Assembly (NCBI GenBank): GCA_010645155.1 | Contig: JAAGOF010000233.1 | Coordinates: 98,551-162,550, forward strand | Origin: Tigriopus japonicus | Lineage: Eukaryota; Arthropoda; Copepoda; Harpacticoida; Harpacticidae | DNA: 64,000 nucleotides | Direction of reading: 5' to 3' | Part shown: one piece after another, positions 38,248 to 50,700 of the stretch | How positions within the stretch are numbered: position 1 is the stretch's first letter | Layout: each line of letters opens with the position of its first letter | The notes under the pieces: model-generated | The model's input: only the letters and a program-made list of their open reading frames with translations | Told to the model about the DNA's origin: nothing | Database searches by the model: none | Program-made: the position numbers and the translations under genes

Positions 38248-39690
38248 CAGGGTTGCCAGGTCTTCGACGGCTCTTATCGCCAGATTTGCCACCGAAATTC
38301 GCCAGAATTCGCCACCTCATTTAAAAAATCGCCAGATTTTCGCCAAATTTCGTTTTACCAACAACCGCATGTACATAAATAGTCAATCATGCTGAAGTAA
38401 TCTTCAAGGAATACCTCAAAAGGACAATTCTTCAGTTTTGTTTTCAACTTTCATTTCAACTTTTATCTTTTGATACATATTTCGTGACAAAAGTTCTCGA
38501 AGAAAAACGTAATGCCACCATATTGACTTTCCTTCATAAAGTTTTAATTGTAGCACTTTGAACGCGTTTTAATTTGTAATTTGTGAACAAAATTGAAATT
38601 TTATTGATGCTAAATAACAAAATATTTCAGACTCTTTTCTGAAATGATATGAAATTTATAACTTTATAAATAAAGTTAATGGTATTACATTGAAGAAATC
38701 TGACCAATTGCCTTAAAAAAATCTCTATAATGTGACTTGATCACTAAAGTATTAAAAAAACACATTTTTACACCAATGACACTGTTTGGGATTGCCCTCA
38801 CATGCCCTATATTTTGACCATAAGATAATAGATTGAGTAGTAAACCATAAAGAGGGCGTAACCAAAACCAAACGGGAGCAATTGCAAAATAATAGGATAC
38901 ATAGTTTATTTAGGATTTCAATTGGCCCTACCATTAGGAAAATCAAATTGGAAATTTTTCAAAATCAGTTACACGTGTGTTTACCGAAGCTTTTGACTTT
39001 ATAACAGTCTCTTTTTCCCAAACTATCCTGTAAAAAATTCTAGGGTGCATTTTTAACCGATTGTAATTGTTACACAGAATGTCATTCCATGTAAAAGTCA
39101 AAAAATGATAAAAACCCGAGTGGGGAAAAGTCATGTCTGATAAAAGCATTGGCGTATTAGAGAGTTGGAATGAGGTGCCCGATTAAGTCCCTGAACTTAG
39201 GGTTGGTCACAGATTTTTTGTGGCCAGACAATAAGTCCTCTAGAAGAGACTTTAAAATTGATAAAAGGTCGTCTAATGGATAGATTCGTCGCAAAGAGGG
39301 AGGAAGTAAGTTCTACAGCAAAAGAGCGAAACAAAATTTTCTTGTTCTTGGCAAAAGCAAAATCAAATAAAGAAACAATACTTTGGTCAAAGGTCTCCCC
39401 CTTTAGGGATTGTCATCTAAAATAGTCAATCCTTGGTTTTCAGTCAGAATGAAAGTCAAAATCATCAAAAGAGAGAGAGAGAGAGAGAGATCCCTCAACC
39501 TGAGTTATTTTTTATAACTTTATCGCCAGAAATACAAAAATCGCCAAATTTATCGCCATTGATATCAAAATCGCCAGATTTATCGCCAGGTCAGCTGATT
39601 TCGCCAGATTAATTTTTCTATCGCCAGACACGTTTCAAAATCGCCAGATTCGTGAAATCTGGCGATATAAATCGCCAGTTGGCAACCCTG
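38248..39690. mobile_element. hAT-type transposon with TTGCCA ends (element 1)
   Basis: The element begins CAGGGTTGCCAGGT and ends in the complement, TTGGCAACCCTG. It is flanked by a perfect 8-bp duplication, GTAGGAGT, at 38240-38247 and 39691-39698. Termini fit YARNG (CAGGG). Subterminal copies of TCGCCAGATTT crowd both ends: about 5 in the first 100 bp and at least 8 in the last 170 bp, as expected for hAT transposase-binding arrays. The 1443-bp AT-rich body has no transposase frame, and a (GA)n tract lies near 39470-39490. Confidence 0.93.
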
Positions 39691-40167
39691 GTAGGAGTTC
39701 AGAAACTGCAGCACATACCTAAATGGGTCTGGATTTGGAACCCTTATGAAAGTGAAGTTGCGTGAGCATGGTACAAAGAGAGGTCTGATTGGTGTATCTA
39801 GGTTTAGTTTTGGCCAAACATGGCGGGATATGATTAAAGCAATTGGAAATGGCGGAAATAGGAAATTCAAGGATATAATTCGAATATTTTTTTGAAGAAT
39901 ACTCCCGGCAAAACGAAGGAATGGCGAGTTAAAAATGCACTGTTGGAGGTTGCAAAACCTGTTTTGTTCGTTGAAAAAAGGTCAAGAAAAGGCCAAGGCC
40001 CAGTTAGGACGATGGATCTGGATATCAAAGAAAACCTTAGATATTTTGATTGTGATAGCAATGCCAGAAGCGCTTACGCCTCAGTTTTCTCGCTTCTAAA
40101 GCTCACCGAACCTTTCTCCGTCGTAAATAATCGGTGTTCTCAAACCAACTTGTACGGGAGTTGCGGA
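39691..40167. other. Sequence between hAT-type elements
   Basis: An open frame begins at 39892 and runs to 40230 (112 codons, crossing into the next repeat). It resembles no family I know and may be chance. Nothing else is seen. Confidence 0.35.
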
Positions 40168-40789
40168 CAGCATTGCCAGGTGGCCGTGGTGGGGGCCAAA
40201 TTGTCTAAAGTGAAGTTGAATGGCCATTAGAGAAATTTTGCGATTTTCAGAGGCAAATTCGGCAACTTTAACCTAAACGGTAAGTTTTGAAACTTTATTT
40301 TGCCAGAATGTACAAATTGATTACCAAAATGTACCGCGTAACACTTTTTAGCCGCCAGTCAAAGGTTTGTTTCAACCGAGATTCTTAAACGAGGTCGGAT
40401 GTAAGATAAAAGGTTGCGTATATCTTTTCGTTACCGCATGAAGTGGCTGGCTCGGCTGACTTTGCTAGGCTGGGAAGGGTCATTCCCGCCATCCTAGCAT
40501 CTAAAGCTCTTCGTTAAAGCCCCTGGTCTTTAGTGTCAAGTTAAAGCCTCCGTTTCATGAGCTAGTTTACTAGCATGCGCAGTACAAAATAAAGCTACAT
40601 CATTTTGAAGTTCGTGAAAAAAAAATCTTGAGAAGTGTTCTTAAGGTTTACAATTTCTTGGCAATAACAATAGTAGGATAGAAATTTCAAAAAGGCCACC
40701 ACGTGGCAACTTTGCTCGATTTTTGGCCGGCCAAAGGCGACTCGATCTTCAATTTGGTCGCGAGGCCTCTTCGGGATCTGGCAACGCTG
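40168..40789. mobile_element. Candidate hAT-like element (element 2)
   Basis: The left end CAGCATTGCCAGGT and the right end, inverted, CAGCGTTGCCAGATC share about 14 bp with each other and with the neighbouring hAT-type elements. The 8-bp flanks (GTTGCGGA and GTCGGGTG) match at only half the positions, so the target duplication is lost or the ends are misjudged. No coding capacity. Confidence 0.45.
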
Positions 40790-40817
40790 GTCGGGTGCGC
40801 ACCAGGCCAGCTTTGTT

Positions 40818-42071
40818 CAGGGCTGCCAGATGGCGGTTTGGCCCGCCAGATTTTGGTGTATCTGGCGGTTTGAGGCCTCGTCTGGCGGCGAGATTTTTTA
40901 TTTGGTGGGACGGAAAAATCTGGCGGTATTCTGGCGGTTTACGTTACAGTCTGGCGTTGGGAAATTTCTGTTTGGCGGGGAAGAACATTATGACAAGTTT
41001 CTGGCGGTATTTAACTGAAAATCGTGAAATTTGGCGCATTTTCTTTGATATTGTAGAATTAGTTGAAACACAATAGTGTCACACTGTTCTAGCAGAATTC
41101 AGCATAACAGAGCTCGAAGTTACAGCATTAGTTACAAAAAATAATGAGACCATTTTTGGCCCATCTCTTTCGTTTTTCTCTTTTTTAGTTAACTTTCCTG
41201 CAACTTCAGATAAACAACCAAAAGTAGCGCTTATAATAATCATGGTTTATACATTCTGATATGAAAATCTTATAATTAATATAAGAGAGTGCTGGGCCGG
41301 TGAAACTAGTCTTGGTAAGCTTGAAGATTTTAGCAGAAGATGCTTTTCAAGCTGAAAAAGGGGCAAGCAAAATGCGCTGGCATTGTAAATAAAGTGTGTT
41401 GGGAAGAAAAAATATATGCTTGAATGGTAAACAAAGTGTATTGGAATGGCAAATCAATTTTTTGCAGTGACAAACTCAACTGTCAAAGAAACAGAAAAGT
41501 TTTTAAGGAAATACAAAAAAGCTTTAAAAAATACGATTTTGCGTGTTTTTGTTGGGTAAAACATGGCTATTGAAGTGCAAGAAATGCCAAAAAATCAAAC
41601 TTTCTAAATATTTGGGTAAAAGGCCAAACAACTAATACCCAAAATTTCCAAATATTTCAACTCCTTACAAAAGCAACATTTTTTGGGTACAAAACATTTC
41701 GAAAGTTTCACACTCATCATTATTAGCTTGAATATGATGGTGGTATGCTTTATTTTTTGTCTTATTTGGTCTTACTGTTAAACTCAAATTCAAAGTCTCA
41801 TTCTATCTAAATGAGAGCAAATGTGTGCGAAAAATGTGCCTTATTAAACTGTATCCACCCAAAGGATACTTGATAAGTTCAACTCAGCTATCTTTATTGA
41901 TGAAAGGTTGGTTCATGATATGTCTGCTCTAGAACAAATGCATAATGAAGGAATTGGAATCAGGCGTTATTCTGGCGTTTTTTTGAAAAAAATATGGCGG
42001 TGAATTTCGATATCTGGCGTTTTTGACAGGTTGATCTGGCGATTTTGGTCTCCAATTACCCGGCAGCCCTG
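40818..42071. mobile_element. hAT-type transposon with CTGCCA ends (element 3)
   Basis: Begins CAGGGCTGCCAGATGGCGG and ends CCGGCAGCCCTG. The flanks GCTTTGTT (40810-40817) and GCCTGGTT (42072-42079) match at six of eight positions, a decayed target duplication. Many copies of TCTGGCGGT fill both ends. It is the same architecture as element 1, with the motif in the opposite orientation, which indicates related families. The 1254-bp body has no transposase. Its right end lies 165 bp before the DCAF12 start codon. Confidence 0.85.
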
Positions 42072-42235
42072 GCCTGGTTGAGGCCAAAAAAGAAATCAAA
42101 CAATTCACTCATCCATCCATCGATCCATTCATTCTTTTGGTTCCGAATCTTCGCGCCCGTGATCTTTTTCCCGCGAAAGTGACCCGATCGTCGCCGTTGG
42201 GCGTGCTGGCCGGATCTCGTCTCGTTTCGGACCCC

Positions 42236-45200
42236 ATGATGAATCACCTCCCGCCACACCCCCATCATCCGCCTTCGCACCCGTATTTTTCCGTACCTTT
42301 GCATCAGCAGCCCCCTTTTCCGCTGGCCAATCATCTCAATCAAGCGGGCGGACCCGGACCCGCCCCGCCCGGTTACAACCACCACGCCCACGGCCACCAC
42401 CACCATCAGCACCACGCTCATCAAGGAGGGGCCGCTCAGGGCGGATCCGGCGGTCATCAGAATAAATCCAACAACGGCGGGGCCGGAGGCGGGGCCAATG
42501 GGAGTGGCGGCGGAGGCGGAACCAACCCGTTATTGCGCGATTTAGCTTATATTCGTCGTCGCCCCATCGAAGGTCGTTGGCCCACGTCGATTTCGTCGTC
42601 CACCATTCGATTGCGACCGTCCACGGGTCGCGCGCGCGGCCCCGAAGGTCTGCCGGTGGGGGCGGGTCAAGGGCCGGGCTCGCCCGGAGGCGGGACCATG
42701 CACTTGAATACGAGTTCGCGGGATCACTCGAAAACGGTGGATTTTATGTACTACAATTCCAGCGATTCCGAGGACGACGAGTCGGGCGGGTTAGGGGGCG
42801 GTGGGCGTTCCCGGGTCAACAACGGCAGTATGTTCCGCGTGTCGTGCAACTTTTCGGACTGTCTGCAGAGCCGCGAAAGCGGGTGCGCCGAGCGCTTTCA
42901 GCCCATGACTTTGGCCTCCGAGTATGGCACGCGTCACATGTTGTCCAATGGCATGTTCAAGGAACGCTACGAGTCCGTGCCCAACGTCAATAAGGTGTTC
43001 TGCTCGCAGTGGCTTTCGCATCGTCAGGTCGTGTTCGGTACCAAGTGTAATAAGGTCAGTCCCAATCGCAATCGTAAAATCGGCCGTGAGTACGTCAGTC
43101 CCAGGACCCTCCAACTATTCTAGAGTCCTCGGTTAGTCTAGGTCTCGTCAATCGCTGAATTCGGGTTGAATTTTGAAAAAGTTTTAGGGTTGGAAAGTGT
43201 GTCGCAAAGCCAAATCAGGGCGCTTGAATATAACAGCGGAAGTCAAAAATGAATTCTCGTGTAACTTAGACGTCAAACCAAATTCAAAAGCCGCCCGTTT
43301 AGTGACGTTGGTTAGCTATGAAAGCCGTAAAACTCTCCTACCTGAGGTGGGAATAGCGCTATAAAAGAGAGGTGTGAATAAGACGTCACTATCTCGCCCA
43401 AAAGATTGGAGAGCAAAACTTATAACCAATGAAAGTTTGGCCTGGCAACTTACTGTGGAAAAATGCGAATCGTTTTTTATTGGGTGCTAAAAAGCAAAAG
43501 ATATGACATATACTCTTACTTAGGATGAATTTCTTTCCCTTTTTCTCCGTTCGTCTTCGTTCTTGCTTTTTTCTTAGCGAGTTCAAACGAAGAAAAAAGG
43601 GTGTTCAATTTTAATGCAATTTTTGTGGTTCAAATGATTTCGCGGAATGTCGCGGAAAGGGAATTTTCGTCACTTATCTGCAGCTGCATTATCTGACAAA
43701 GGTTGCACAATGAAAATCGTTTTACCCAAATAGAAGTTGCCTAATAAAACTAATAAAAACATTGCCAAATGAATTGATGTTCTCCCATTCCCGAGGGCAT
43801 GAAATCTTTCATCACAACTGAGTGTTCTTTCAATTCTCGACATGGAAGTCTGTTACTCGTAATGTTAGAATCATGTCACCCGGAATGGCGTGATCTTATT
43901 TAACCTTGTCTCGTTCTTTCAATAATAGCTCATGGTCTACGATGTGAACACTCGTCATTTTGATCAGATCCCCTCCCTCCAAAGTAGCGAAAACTCCCGA
44001 CCGCCGGAACAAGAGGCCGGTATCCACGCTATTGAAATCAATCCCTCACGCACCTTATTGGCCACCGGGGCCAAGAACACCAACGACATTGCCATCTATC
44101 GGTTACCCACTTTAGATCCCATCTGTGTGGGCGAGGTTCGTACCCAATGCATTTACTTCCCTGTGTAGATGGCGAAATGGCTCCTTGATTTCTAAAGTCG
44201 TTCCATCACCAAGGCTGCTGGTCAACCCATGATTGATTGATTCCTGTCTTACTTGTTCCTAGGGTGCTCACAAGGATTGGATCTTTGACATGACGTGGAT
44301 CGACGATCAATTTGTGGTGTCGGGCTCCCGTGATGGGACGATCTCGTTCTGGCGTGTCACCGATAATCTCATCGAAGAGGTCACTTCGGCCGCCATCCCT
44401 TCTTACAAATTCATTCGACCCGTCAGAACGAAGGCCTGTAAAGAGGCCGATCGAGTCCGATCCCTGTGCTACAACCATCGAACCCAGGAGATCGCCGTCA
44501 TCTCCTTGAATGGCTACATCCATTGTTGGAACGCCTTACGGTTCAAACAGGTAAGCCTTCTGACACTTGTTCATCCAAGAGGATTCCAAAAACACCAGGC
44601 GTTACTTGCTTTGTCCTCAGATAATGACCAAGAAACTGCCCCACACGATGGAAAACGTGTGCCTGGCTACGGATGAGGACGCTCAGATGTACGCCGTGGG
44701 CTCGAAAGCCAACACGGATTTGTTGGATGCGCGGACTCTTCAAGCCATCAAGAAGATCCCTTCCCGGAACAATGGTTGCGGAATTCGCTCGGTCAGCTTC
44801 AAAGGGAATATCCTCACCATTGGCACAGGGATCGGAATCCTTCTGTTCTGGGATTTACGGGCGGGCAAGTTTCTAGAGTCCACCATGAACAGCAATCGGG
44901 CAGTCACGTTAAAAACCTGCAAAGGATGGCTGGTACGAAACGAGTTGATTATTCCTGTTCCAGAGACCAAAAGGCAACAAAAGCTCGTACGGTCTCATCA
45001 TAGCCCTCGTTACGACTGCGATGACGGCTTCAAATTTTATCAATTAACTCCCATGCACGAGAATGTGTCATAGTTTACAGGAGCCGTTCTTGATACCTCA
45101 AAGAATTTTTCTACCAAATACCAATTCAATCGAACGACGGAGTATATAGTTACACTTCTCATAACTGGGAGCGAAGATGATCAATTTGGAAGCTTCCATC

Positions 45201-45429
45201 TCAGTCATATCGTGTAATACCGTGGTCCATGGTCTCACTTACTCTTGAAGTGGTCTCTTTTTTTTTTCAGCAACGGGAACATGAGTACATGGAAGGGGGG
45301 GTGAATCTCAACAAGAATTCTCCCGCCGTTTACACTCATTGCTTCGACGAGTCCGGAACGCGACTTTTTGTGGCGGGTGGACCCTTGCCCAGTGGTCTCA
45401 AAGGCAACTACATCGGGTTGTATCAATGA
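42236..45429 (+). CDS. DCAF12: DDB1- and CUL4-associated factor 12 (WD40 substrate receptor)
   Basis: Substrate receptor of the CUL4-DDB1 ubiquitin ligase; the vertebrate protein recognises C-terminal acidic degrons. Five coding exons: 42236-43054, 43929-44135, 44263-44550, 44621-44932 and 45271-45429; all introns are phase 0, giving 594 residues. Family landmarks in order: [85 protein letters not shown], and the closing [20 protein letters not shown]. These are WD40 blades of one propeller. About 200 N-terminal residues are a low-complexity His-, Gly- and Pro-rich extension, much longer than the vertebrate N-terminus (human protein about 453 residues); the exon is GC-rich against AT-rich flanks. 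The start is the first in-frame ATG of a tandem pair; the frame stays open upstream without an ATG. Reading past the exon 4 donor would add 47 residues to a stop at 45073, a possible retained-intron form. Confidence 0.95.
43055..43928 (+). other. Intron 1 of DCAF12
   Basis: An 874-bp intron bounded by GTCAGT and AATAATAG. Nothing recognised inside it. Confidence 0.85.
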
Positions 45430-46333
45430 AGAATAACAACCACAACAGCATATGCATTCGTGTTCTCCTCAATCAATCACACTTGCGTTATGTCGCCAAT
45501 CGATGTCGATCCAAAGCCACCTCGAATTTCTCTAGAAAAGAAAAGATATTCTCGATACATACAGTTTGTTCAAAAATATAGGAAATTCAAAGATGGGTTG
45601 AAACGTATTGACGGATAAAGTCAATAAAAGCTGGTTTTTTTCCAAACAATTATGTACGAATTGTCGTGATGCAAGCAGGCTAAAAAAGTCACGGGAGAAC
45701 ATTGTGGAGTCCTGTCAATCGGCTCCGAAAGAAATTGTCGCGATCCAAGTATGAATTCTTAAAAACTTGACCAATCCAAACGAATCCAAATTGAAACATT
45801 TGGGTTTCAATCAATGGTCGGCTTGCATCGAAAAAAAGCTCACTTCGAAACCAAGTGCTCATTCGCACTCATGCTATTAAATTTTCGTGCTTTACATGAA
45901 CAAATTTTGATTGATGTTTTTGGGTGAGAAGGAATAATTCTATTGAATCAGAAACCATAATAGCTATATATATTTATCTTGCAGGCTGATGTATTTTTTA
46001 TATAAGCTCCCATATCAAAAAAGCATTTAGATTGAGACTCTTGACTTCTTATTAACAAATCATCATGGAACTAGACTTCGCCTCAACAGACTCCTGAGAC
46101 TTGAGAGTGATTCTTTTTTACGTGCTGCAGGATGACTTGAGGTGTGAGTCATTTCGAAATGACTGGATCCTTTCTTGATCTGGCCTAATGAATTCTAGCT
46201 AAGTGGGCAAAACTGGGGTTTCGTCGTCACGTCAACGATCGAACAGGGCTGAAGGGAAGCTAGCCCAGGAAGACAGCAGTTTGCGTAAAAGCAGTGCAGG
46301 GCAGTCATCTGTTCGCTGCCACAGAAATGCCAC
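45430..46333. other. DCAF12 3' region and intergenic sequence
   Basis: Probable 3' UTR with a polyadenylation hexamer at 45623, followed by AT-rich sequence with no recognised gene. Confidence 0.5.
45623..45628 (+). terminator. Candidate polyadenylation signal of DCAF12
   Basis: AATAAA about 195 bp after the stop codon, a typical 3' UTR distance. Confidence 0.55.
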
Positions 46334-47097
46334 CTGTGTTGCCAGATTTTTGACCAACCAATGATAGAATATTCTGCAAAAAAAAGGAGAGATTTTTGGA
46401 TCCAAAGGACTAAAGACGCCATATCGAAGTTTGTAATTTGAGACTTTTAGCGTTGAGCAGTGTCATTTGACAAAGATTCTGTGAACAGTCCAAATGACGA
46501 TTTTGTAAAGCGTAGGGAGCCTCTTTGTTCGGACATGCTTTACGTTCAAATAATGGGTTTCTTTTTCCAATGGCGCTTGAGTTGAAATCTCGCATATCTT
46601 TCAGAAAAAAGCGTCGTTGGTAAGGATGGGTCGGGCCAAGATTTTTCGCTTCCGTGTTAGGGTCGGTTTGGTAAATTATCAGATCGGATTTGATACGCCA
46701 CATTCAGGGTTATATAGAAATGTTCTCACATTACTGCGCTTCGTTATCACGGTTTTTAAGAGCTATAACAATCTTTTCATTGGAAATTGAATTTTAAAGG
46801 CAATTGTCTGACGAGTTAAAAGTAAAAGAAAAAAGATCTAAAAAGGTGATAATAAAGTTGATCTTCCAAGTAACGTTTATCTAGATTTTCTGAGTCGACT
46901 CCTCAGAGGTCGGTTCCGACTCCGGATCACTTCTTGGGTTTTTGGATCCGACTCACGACGAGCCGACCTCGGAACCGATCCGATCCGATCCGATGCTGAG
47001 CCGGCTCATGGCCGATCCGGGCCCATCCCTAGTCTTCTGAAAGGATGAGTTTGAAATTTACAGCAAACTGGCATAAAAATAGGATCTGGCAACGTTG
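46334..47097. mobile_element. Possible outer hAT-like element with TTGCCAGAT ends
   Basis: Ends CTGTGTTGCCAGATT and, inverted, CAACGTTGCCAGATC resemble those of the hAT-type elements 5-8 kb upstream. No target duplication is evident and pairing is short, so this is tentative. It would enclose the smaller element at 46621-47031. Confidence 0.3.
46621..47031. mobile_element. Small hAT-like MITE
   Basis: Ends TAAGGATGGGTCGGGCC and, inverted, TAGGGATGGGCCCGGAT agree at most positions, and TAGGG fits YARNG. The flanks GTCGTTGG and GTCTTCTG match at five of eight bases, a weak target duplication. The right half carries CGATC/GATCCGA tandem words and several CGACTC/GAGCCG palindromic words. 411 bp, no coding capacity. 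Confidence 0.55.
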
Positions 47098-47724
47098 GTC
47101 CGCAATGTCAGTGAGCATCAGAGTCTCCAAGTTTTACTCGTTGAATCCCACTTCAAAGTTCGAATAAATAACGCCTCGCATCCTACGTTGTAGATTCACA
47201 AAATGTTTACGCCACACAATCAAAAACACACATAGCCTAATGTATAAATTCTCGTGGGTCGTTGGTATCGGTGGCATCCCCCGTGCCATCCGCCCGCCCT
47301 CGCGATTTCATCTTGTCTGGGGATCATTGGGGCTAAGGCGGTCCAAAAATGGGCCCAAAGCGGGCCCTAGTAGATAAAAGAGTGAAAACGCTCGCTTCAT
47401 TTTCCGTTTTGACGAGGAGTCGGCGCGATCCCGATTTCCGGATGGCCGAGGAACTCGACTTTTTCCTCTTTTCTTCTGGAGACACTGATCCTGCTCCACC
47501 GACCTCTCACTCACTCACAGTCTCACAGAGTGAGTGAGTAATGATCGAACCAACTAACTAACAGATTGTGACCGAAGAAGGACGGATTTCTCGTGGACAT
47601 CGCCGGAATTCACCCCATTCATTCATTCATTCATTCATTCAGAGGAGGGATTATTCATTCGTTAATCGGTGCGAGCGAGACTTCTTCCATCTTTGCGGAG
47701 TCCCATCGAGAATTGCGCATCGCC
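47098..47724. promoter_or_regulatory. Upstream region of SCAMP
   Basis: Likely promoter and 5' UTR of SCAMP. It is GC-richer than the flanks and contains a (CATT)n run at about 47618-47640 just before the start codon. No TATA box is evident. Confidence 0.4.
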
Positions 47725-50700
47725 ATGTCGTCGTCACAACACCAACAACCGTCGTTTGACGACATCGACAATCCGTTTGCCGCCCCGCCCACCCACACCG
47801 CCTATTCCACGAGCAACGCCCCCTCCGCCGTGGCCGATCCATTTCAAGTAGGTTGACCGATGGATTGATTGATTGATTGGTCGTCCGCAACCAAACCGCG
47901 CGTCAAAAACAATATAAGGACTAGACATAAGCGGAACCGCGCTGATCTTCCGTTAGTTCTGGCTTTGATCGTGGGCACTCCGAAAACCGAGAAACCGAGT
48001 CTCGCCTTCCTCGCCTTACTAACTTACTTACTTATCTTTGGGGTTCATGAACAGTCAAGGCCGGCAACGCGGAAAGAAAGAAGGAAGGAAGGAAGGCTCT
48101 CTGTTTCGGGTTGCTAAGCATGCCTGCCAAAAAGATCCCCCATTCGTTTGAATTTCACGGTTAAAATGTCGCCCGAGTGGATCCAGTTCATCTTAGGCCA
48201 GACTCGAGACCGGGAAGTCAATTAGGGCCCGATCCCATCCAGGCCCAAGACCCTGACGGCTAGTTGAACCGGTTAGGCCTAAGTTCGAAGCAACGCGAAC
48301 GCCAGGTTTTACGTTTTCAACCATTTCTCGATCCACGCGAGCTGCCAAACCTTGAGACTTTCTCGCGCCGGTCAAAGCACTCCCTTAAGGCGTGGTCACG
48401 AAGGGTCAATCGGTAGTGGGACCTTCAGTTAGAGCCAAAGCCATAGTAAAAAGATAAGGAATTCAAAGTGGACCCGTAGTTGTCTACTAATCGGGTGTCA
48501 TTCAAAGAAACTCGGCCTGCCCTTTTGAACGCCGACCGATCTTGGACAGTATTAGAAATTCGATGAGTTGCAACATGAACCAAATCAGATGAATTCACTT
48601 GAACCCGAAACAAACCGTAGATGTACGGATATGATGTCCAAACGAATAAAACCGTTAGGTTGGATGAAACGAGGCAAATAAGCCCGACCGCGGGAATAAA
48701 AAAAGACGATCCGAACCAAAAGTGCGAGAAAACGCCAATTAACGGATGCCGTGACAGTTGCTCGAACCCAAAATAAGTCGATTTCGAAAGCGCTGAATCA
48801 AAACGTTGGAAAATCGTCCTATCATAGGGAGCGACTTTTTTAAGTATAGTGCTCTTCAATAATAAATCTAAACAAGTTCGGTCGTTATTTTAAAGGCCGT
48901 CTCTAATAGTAAAAGACTAACAACAGATCAAAAATAATAGAGACTTGAAATTCCATCTTGATGCGAGTAACACTAGGATGCAGATAAGGGAGCAAATCAG
49001 CGTCTCTTATTGTCCTTTAACCGTCAGTCTCACCAGACCTAACAATTAACTTTTATCAATGATAGCTAATAGTGTTGGGTAATGTGACGATGATAAATAA
49101 TATTAATATAAGAAAAGCTTTAGAGCCAAACGATTGCGTTATTCCTTGGAATTAAGGTTTCCGTGATCGTTTACCCGATTTGTCTTAAACTATCACCGCT
49201 ACTAACTCGATGTTGGCCCAATCTGAATCGATCGAAGATCAGTATCGACGTCAATCTCGGATCGTTTGAAGCTGAAATTTTTTCGTTTCTTTTGAGCAGG
49301 ATCCTTCGGTGCAGAGAGCCACCACCCGTGGAGGCGGGGCACCCGTTGAACGCCCGCCCACCGCCGATTTAGACGATTACAATCCGTTCGAAGGTCAGAA
49401 AACGGTGGGCCAGCCCGCCAACACGGGTTCGGGTCCGGCCGTGATGAATGCCCAATCGCCCCAACCGCAAAAGCCACCGCCGATCACCACCGCCGATTTT
49501 CAGGTGAGAACTCGAGCATGACTAACCGAAGTAGGGGTGGTTGCAGGGATGAATTGTGAATCATTCTATCTATCGATCTGATTACACTGGAGCTAATCAT
49601 ACTGTCCGTTTTTCTGTTCTTGTCGTCCGCCTTCTCTTTCCTCCGTCGTCCTTCACTTAATCAAACAAACAAACAATACTTGTCTCATGTCTATGCCCTC
49701 GTGTGATGGTGGTGATGGTGACTTCCCAACAATCTAGGCGTTACAGGTAAGCATCTAAGGACCACTCGAGGTCCATGGGACGGACAATAACGTATACCTA
49801 AGTCACTCTGATCGTCCATTGCTTGAATACTCTTGACGTCAGACTCATACCCCAAGACCCACCTTGCTAATCAATCCATGTTGAACTTGAACCCTGAATG
49901 AGCCCCACACGCGTACTCCAATTGTTTGAAATTACGTGACATTGACTTTGTAAAACTATCCATGTGTATGAAACACGCCATAAAGATTATTATTTTTGTT
50001 GTTGTTGCAGCGTCGTCAAGAAGAGTTGGAAGAACGAGCGAGAGATTTGGAACGTCGAGAACAGGAACTTCGGAACGCCCCCTACAATGGTATTATATCA
50101 AAAATAATGATTTTGAATATTGTTTGATCGTGTGACCATGTTGTTCGCTGTCTGTCTTATAGCACGGACCAATAATTGGCCTCCGGTTCCCAGCTTCTGT
50201 CCATTCCAGCCGTGCTTTTACCAAGATATCAACGTTGACATTCCCGTGGAGTTTCAGAAGATTGTCAACTACCTTTATTATCTGTGGGTTGGTAAGTAGC
50301 AGACAGGCGAAATAAAGTGGAGACAGCCCTCCTATGCTCATTTCCTCGTTCTCTGTCTTTTTCCAATGGAATCCGTCCTTCAGCTCATGTGACTCTGCTC
50401 TTTTCGAACATGATCGTGGGTTTGTTGTACTTATTTGTGGGCGGAGATTGGGGAGGTACATTTGTCGGATCAACCATCTACTTCCTCATCTTTTCGCCTC
50501 TCTCCTTCATCTGCTGGTTTAGACCCGCCTACAAGGCGTTCCGGTATGTATACGACAATGATACACGCCGTGATAAAGGTGAGGTTGTTCTCAATGCCCT
50601 CTTCTGTTCTTTTTTGGTTCAACAGGGATGACAGTTCGTTTAACTTCATGGTGTTCTTCTTTGTCTTCTTCTTTCAATTCATCATGAGCGTCTTGAGTAG

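Noticed and set aside
39892..40230. 112-codon frame between two hAT-type elements
   Set aside because: No family resemblance, and it crosses into a candidate transposon end, so I left it out as a gene.
48425..48859. 144-codon antisense frame in SCAMP intron 1
   Set aside because: No recognisable domain, no splice context and no signal of selection; best explained as chance in an intron.
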